NCBI GenBank assembly: GCA_032718475.1
Contig: JAUCBJ010002125.1
Span: 1-64,000, forward strand
DNA length: 64,000 nucleotides
Source: Nemertoderma westbladi
Lineage: Eukaryota > Xenacoelomorpha > Nemertodermatida > Nemertodermatidae
Direction of reading: 5' to 3'
Part shown: in pieces, positions 59,284 through 64,000 of the stretch
How the letters are laid out: each line of letters starts with the position of its first letter
Numbering within the stretch: the stretch's first letter is position 1
Notes under the pieces: model-generated
Told to the model about the DNA's origin: nothing
Seen by the model: only the letters and a program-made list of their open reading frames with translations
The model's database searches: none
Program-made: the position numbers and the translations under genes

Positions 59284-60521
59284 TGTTCGCGCTTTCAGAC
59301 CTTTGGCAGTTTAACCCGCCAAATTAGGATGTCTTCTAGATAATAAATCGCTTTAGCCTCTGACAAGTATTTGATTCACTACACTAGTCGAAACCAATCT
59401 GTGCGCGATCATTCACCCGTTGGATATACCCGGGAGATTGACTTCGACGGCTTAATCGTATTGCTATGTAAGCCTAATGTATTATTCGACTGACAGTATT
59501 ATATAATCTCTGACAATATTATTCACCTTCGGGGAATATTAACAGTTCCTTTAGGACGTGGCGCTCTATCTATATAAACAGAGTTATGACTTAAACTACT
59601 CACAACGATATGGCTCAGTTATAATTCACATATATGTCGCATTCTTTAGGAAATGCTTCTTTATCAGTTTCACTCATACACAATGCTGCACAATACTGCA
59701 CACTAATCTGCCGATCTTCACTGATTTTAGTCACATATAAAAGGAACACAGACTGGCTCATGTAGGGTCTATCAAATAACATTAGATTCACTTCAAACCA
59801 CTTTAACATAAGTCACAATCGTTATATGTAACCCTTCTCTCTTACCTTCGGTATATCAAAAATATTGGGTTTTCGGGGTTATTTCTCGTTATTCCAATAT
59901 AATAATTCATCAACAAATATAATGAATAACCGACAGCAAAATCAGTAAAGTTAAGGTATAAATGATTTGGTATGGTATGCCGCATTTATGGATGTTATGC
60001 AGGTCGATAAAGGATATATGTCCTTATAATTAAGCCTACTAGTGTAAGGCTAAAGCATAAAAGAACAAAATACTCTAAAGCCGTTCTTCCTGGCTTAGAA
60101 TCACCAACAACACTGATAAGAATAACTATAAGAATACCAGCTACCCTTATTCCACGAAGCTCCCGTCCAACACAGAGGATGAGCATTGAGATAGGAAAAT
60201 TCAGTTCAGTAGCTCTGTGATAGGTCAAAATCAAAGCCAACTCAAATCCTATTGGCAGATACAGAAAGCTGCAACGTGGCAATATCAGCCGTTAGCCGTC
60301 GTCATGGTAGCGACACTGTTTTCAAGAGTATCGAGCTTTTTACGTCATGAAATTGCAGATTATGTCCTCTAAAGTACAAATACAGTTCAAATACAGAAGA
60401 AATGACTTTTATGTCCTCTAAAACACCAGTACAGCAAGGACACGGCCTTTTTATGCCTGGCAAACCAACTACAGAGTACTTTAAGGGAAAATAACCGGTT
60501 AATGACGCAAAAGCTTTTACA
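59284..60521 (-). repeat. 5' LTR of the Bel/Pao element
   Basis: 1,238 bp, starting TGTAAAAGCTTTTGCG on the element strand. It carries the promoter for the minus-strand transcript. It is nearly identical to 48062-49298. Confidence 0.95.
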
Positions 60522-61152
60522 GAACCCATGCCATGTTGGAAAGAACCGGGAACCCATGCCATGTTGGAACGAACCGGGAACCCATGCCATGTTGGAACGA
60601 ACTGGGAACCCATGCCATGTTGGAACGAACCGGGAACCCATGCCATGTTGGAACGAACCGGGAACCCATACCATGTTGGAACGAACCGGGAAGCCATGCC
60701 ATATTGGAACGAACCGGGAACCCATGCCATGTTGGAACGAACCGGGAACCAATGCCATGTTGGAACGAACCGGGAACCCATGCCATGTTGGAACGAACCG
60801 GGAAGCCATGCCATATCGGAACGAAACAGGAACCCATGCCATGTTGGAACGCACCGGGAAGCCATGCCATATCGGAACGAAACAGGAACCCATGCCATGT
60901 TGGAACGAACCGGGAGCCCATGCCATGTTGGAACGAACCGGGAACCCATGCCATGTTGGAACGAACCGGGAACCCATGCCATGTTGGAACGAACCGGGAA
61001 CCCATGCCATGTTGGAACGAACCAGGAACCCATGCCATGTTGGAACGAACCGGGAACCCATGCCATGTAGGAACGAACCGGGAAGCCATGCCATGTCGGA
61101 ACGAACCAGGAACCCATGCCATATAGGAGCGAACTGGGAACCCATGCATTAT
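60522..61152 (+). repeat. 28-bp minisatellite, right half
   Basis: About 22 units continuing the left array in phase. This half is more varied, with ATATCGGAACGAAACAGGAA and AACTGG variants. It ends at GGGAACCCATGCATTATC. The long ORFs here on both strands are by-products. Confidence 0.97.
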
Positions 61153-62034
61153 CGTAACGATGGATTTCAGCGACAATTTTACTCAAAAAATCTTGGCCAC
61201 ATACATCTGCCCAGTCTGCCAGTCAAAACTGATAGTGGTGCACATTGGCCGCAATTGCAAAAAATGATTTCCATAACAAATTAACCGCATATGAAATAAA
61301 GTTATGATTACTGTATTCTCTTGGTAAGAAAACAGCGACTGTAAAACTTCCCATTTCCCGTGATGTTATTAGTTACGAATTTATCAAACGTCTTGTGAAA
61401 TTATTTTATTACATTTTATCAATAATTATTATCCATTCCAATCGTTTACAGTAGGCCTACATAGTGTATAATTTAATCCATGCCATTTTGTGTCTGTTTG
61501 TCTGAATATATTGATTTGTTTTGCGAAATTATTTTACCAAATTTTATTAGTTTCATGATTGTCAGATTGTACTCCTTTACTACTATGCATACATACATAC
61601 GGTAATTTTATTTACTTTCAGTTTCGCCTTTCCAGTAATCGATTTAAATATATGGTGTGTGGGAAAGGCCAGCTAATCGCTAAACTGCTAAATAAAAAAG
61701 TTATTTAGATGGCCTTGTGTGTGGGGGTTCTAGTCTAGTATATTAATACAGTATTCTAAGCATTTAGCTTCCTTATCAGCTTATGCAGTTATACACTAAA
61801 CTATTAAACTTTAGGCAGATGCAGTCTACTCCTACTGGTTTAACTGTCAGAGTTGTGCACAGTACGGCAGACAGTACCACAGTCGCACAGTCTACAGTAC
61901 AGCACAGCAGCAGTACCGGAAGTGCAATTCAATTCAAGCAGTCAGAGTCAAGGCAAGTGATGCCGGTAGCGCCTGTACAGCTGTAGTCTTGTTGTATAGG
62001 TTAGGTTACTTAGGCCAGTAGGTTTAGGTACCGG
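61153..62034. other. AT-rich, then CAG/GTAC-rich spacer
   Basis: No gene or element recognised. Confidence 0.35.
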
Positions 62035-62295
62035 TACTGCGATAGACCTACCGTTTCGTTTTTCGCAATCTGAACTGCTGGAAGCAGCGAAGTTAACTTT
62101 TAAAACTTCGAAACTGTAAAGCTTTGTCTGTCTGTAGGCCTACTGCTGTACTGTCAGACTGTAAACCGAAGCTGCAATAGGCTGCCAGGAAAATATCCAT
62201 GTTAAATAGATACAGGCTGACAGGATAACATGGTCGAAGTAATATACCGGTATATTTCCCGCTTTGGATCAGGAAATTCTGGTAACGGTAAGTAA
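62035..62295 (+). repeat. Dispersed repeat B, copy 2
   Basis: Partner of 37600-37875, same order and orientation, ending GGATCAGGAAATTCTGGTAA then CGGTAAGTAAT. Confidence 0.75.
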
Positions 62296-62664
62296 TATAT
62301 GTCTGTGTCTGTCACTCCTGCACTCTTTATCTACCGGCAGACCGGTAAGTACGCTGGGCAGCTGGGGTACGTACACACAGACAGACACAACACAGTAAAG
62401 GCTACAGGCTGACCAGTCAGCCAGTACTGCGGACTGCGGTACAGTTCGGTTTCGGCAGGCCTGCCACTGCTGCCTGGCGCTGTGCGCTGGCACCTGGATA
62501 ACAGGATAATCAGTCTGTCAGTAGGCCTACCTCTACTGCAGTACTGCTGTACTGACCTACCTAGACAGTGGACAGACTGCTGACTGCACTGGACTGTGAG
62601 ACAAGCAGAAAACAGGTCCCAGTCCCTCTCCTCTGAGACCTGTCTACTCTAGGTCAGCCATTCT
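62296..62664. other. Low-complexity spacer
   Basis: Runs of ACAGACAG, CAGTACTGC and CCTACCT, with no gene seen. Confidence 0.35.
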
Positions 62665-63204
62665 GCTAAGTAGGGCATGTACGCCGAACGCGTTCGGCGC
62701 ACAATTTTTTCCAGAATTTGGAGCAGGCGCAGAAAATTGAGAGCGCAGCGCCGCGCAGCGCGCAGGCGCAGAAAATTTAGAGCGCGGCGCGACAGGCGCA
62801 GGCGCAGAAAATGGCTCAGACTTGCATTACAGCACTAAGTCAGTACCGGTAAGTAGACCTACCCGCTACCCCTGGCAGTCTGCCGACTACCGGTAACAGG
62901 GTAATGACAATACAGATAAGACTGTAAGAAATACTGAAATAATAAGCCTCCTACTTGCTACTTGGCTGCTTGGTGTGCTTTAGGCCAGTACAGCAGTCTG
63001 GCAGTAGGCAGGCAGGTACGTGGTAGGAGATTTCGCGCAGTATTTCTGCTGTGCGCGCCAATCTCGCGCAGAATTTCTGCTACGCGCGCCAATCTCGCGC
63101 AGTTTTTCTGCTGCGCACGCGGATTTTGCACTTTTTCGACTGCGCAGGCGCACATTTTTTACTGCGCCGCGTCGCGTTCGGCGCACAAAAAAATCACTTA
63201 GCAT
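62665..63204. mobile_element. CpG-rich inverted-repeat element (MITE-like)
   Basis: The ends share TGCTAAGT and GCGCCGAACGCG in inverted orientation (left 62665-62692, right 63172-63203). Inside are direct and inverted copies of GCGCAGAAAAT and CGCGCCAATCTCGCGCAG. Both ends are far richer in CpG than the surrounding DNA. The ORFs on both strands (rich in Cys, Ala, Arg) follow from the repeats. Confidence 0.7.
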
Positions 63205-64000
63205 ACGGGAGGTCAGGTCTAGCAGTCTACAGGTCTACAAGCAGACAGGTCTTGCAGTCTTGGGAATATTCGATATTATTAGAATATAAGCACTAAGCAG
63301 ATAATGCTGTAATGGCTGAATGGCTAGGCTGCTAGGGAACTATGCTGGTTACAGGGTTATGCGCTGATGTGCCTGGCCCATGGCCTGGCCCTCCTGGCAG
63401 CCTCGAGCTGCCTGCCTGGCAGGCTGGAGCTGGCTTGAGGGCAGACAGCAGAGGGGGTACCGCTACCGGCTGACCGGCAGACTTGTAGAAGTTCATGGAC
63501 GATTGAATTTGCCGTCAACTTTAACGGGAGAAGTTCGCGGAAGATCTGAAGATTGCATTTGCAGATTTGCCAGTTTGCTGTCAATTTTCACAGCAGAAGT
63601 TCGCGGCAGATACTTCCCATCTCATCACACAGCTGCACAGTCATATAGCTGTATAGACTGATAGGATAGATGAGTTGAGTACGGGCTGAATCAGTGGATG
63701 TTGTCTACGTATGGGCTACTGTCCTAAGTCCTACCAGCCTACTACTGTCCAGCTGTCTGACTGTTCTACCTAGATTTGGGAACCCTGGCGAAGTCAATAA
63801 CCTTGTAAGTGTAAGTCTCCTAAAAGTCGAATTCAGTAAAATAAAGTAAATGCAGAAATGGCTAAGTAAACTAGAATCAGAAATTTTAGAGTCGAATAAT
63901 AAACGACTTTGTTCCTAACTCGGAATAGCCTAGTGTCCGACTGTTGTATGGGTTGATGTTGAAGTATGTCGTATTTAAGTATTGCTGTTTCTATTTCGCT
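63205..64000. other. Spacer with one short tandem duplication
   Basis: GATTGAATTTGCCGTCAACT ... AGAAGTTCGCGG at ~63501-63540 is repeated, with changes, at ~63551-63605. I see no recognisable gene. Confidence 0.4.

Larger units (their letters stand above)
48062..60521 (-). mobile_element. Complete Bel/Pao-type LTR retrotransposon lacking RT and integrase (12,460 bp)
   Basis: Two direct repeats of 1,237 and 1,238 bp bound 9,985 internal bases. The ends are TGT...ACA. The flanking GAACC at 48057-48061 and 60522-60526 is a 5-bp target duplication, typical for Bel/Pao. The element reads on the minus strand: 5' LTR 59284-60521, leader, gag-protease ORF 56610-52561, decayed 3' reading region (~50950-49400), purine-rich GGGAGCGG next to the 3' LTR, 3' LTR 49298-48062. 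I see no standard TGG primer-binding site directly inside the 5' LTR. Without polymerase and integrase it depends on enzymes supplied in trans. Confidence 0.93.

Noticed and set aside
60302-61284. ORFs up to 294 codons
   Set aside because: The same 28-bp minisatellite with flanking LTR sequence; repeat artefact.

Overview
The window is animal nuclear DNA, AT-rich, with GT-AG introns, intact but sparse genes and a heavy load of transposable elements. The genes (an invertebrate-type CLIC, a pentameric ligand-gated channel), LINE and Bel/Pao retroelements, tRNA-like SINE heads and very frequent TAGGCCTA and TACCGGTA palindromes suggest a marine invertebrate. I cannot fix the phylum from sequence alone.

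Three host-type or domesticated genes are convincing. (1) A single-exon CLIC-like protein lies at 8819-9517 (minus). (2) A single-exon Cys-loop-family receptor subunit lies at 16190-17530 (minus) and lacks both cysteines of the Cys-loop. (3) A seven-exon gene at 27088-32858 (plus) can be assembled exactly across GT-AG junctions into one 1,411-residue frame. It combines a DUF6729-type zinc region, the D/D/E motifs of a transposase-derived nuclease, a long Pro-rich repeat and a C-terminal zinc cluster.

The right half is dominated by one complete LTR retrotransposon, 48062-60521, minus strand. It has 1,237/1,238-bp LTRs (TGT...ACA) that differ by about six changes and a 5-bp target duplication GAACC. 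It is inserted in phase inside a 28-bp minisatellite, now split into 47486-48061 and 60522-61152. Its 1,349-codon ORF carries a Bel/Pao gag region (DUF1759-like), zinc knuckles and a DUF1758-like protease. It then jumps to the pre-integrase region, so RT, RNase H and integrase are missing. A decayed downstream reading region of unknown function follows. A second Bel/Pao-like gag ORF (1-3379, minus) runs off the left edge.

The rest is repeats. There are at least seven copies or fragments of one LINE family (12.0-15.8, 18.6-20.3, 26.1, 35.0, 38.7 and 41.2 kb). Several non-autonomous DNA elements or foldbacks are present, two of them with identifiable target duplications. A 36-bp minisatellite encodes a C(TTCG)G hairpin in each unit. 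A duplicated repeat family carries 21-bp arrays (35.5-37.3 and 41.6-43.3 kb). There are also poly-C tracts and low-complexity spacers. Most short ORFs in these regions are by-products of the repeats.
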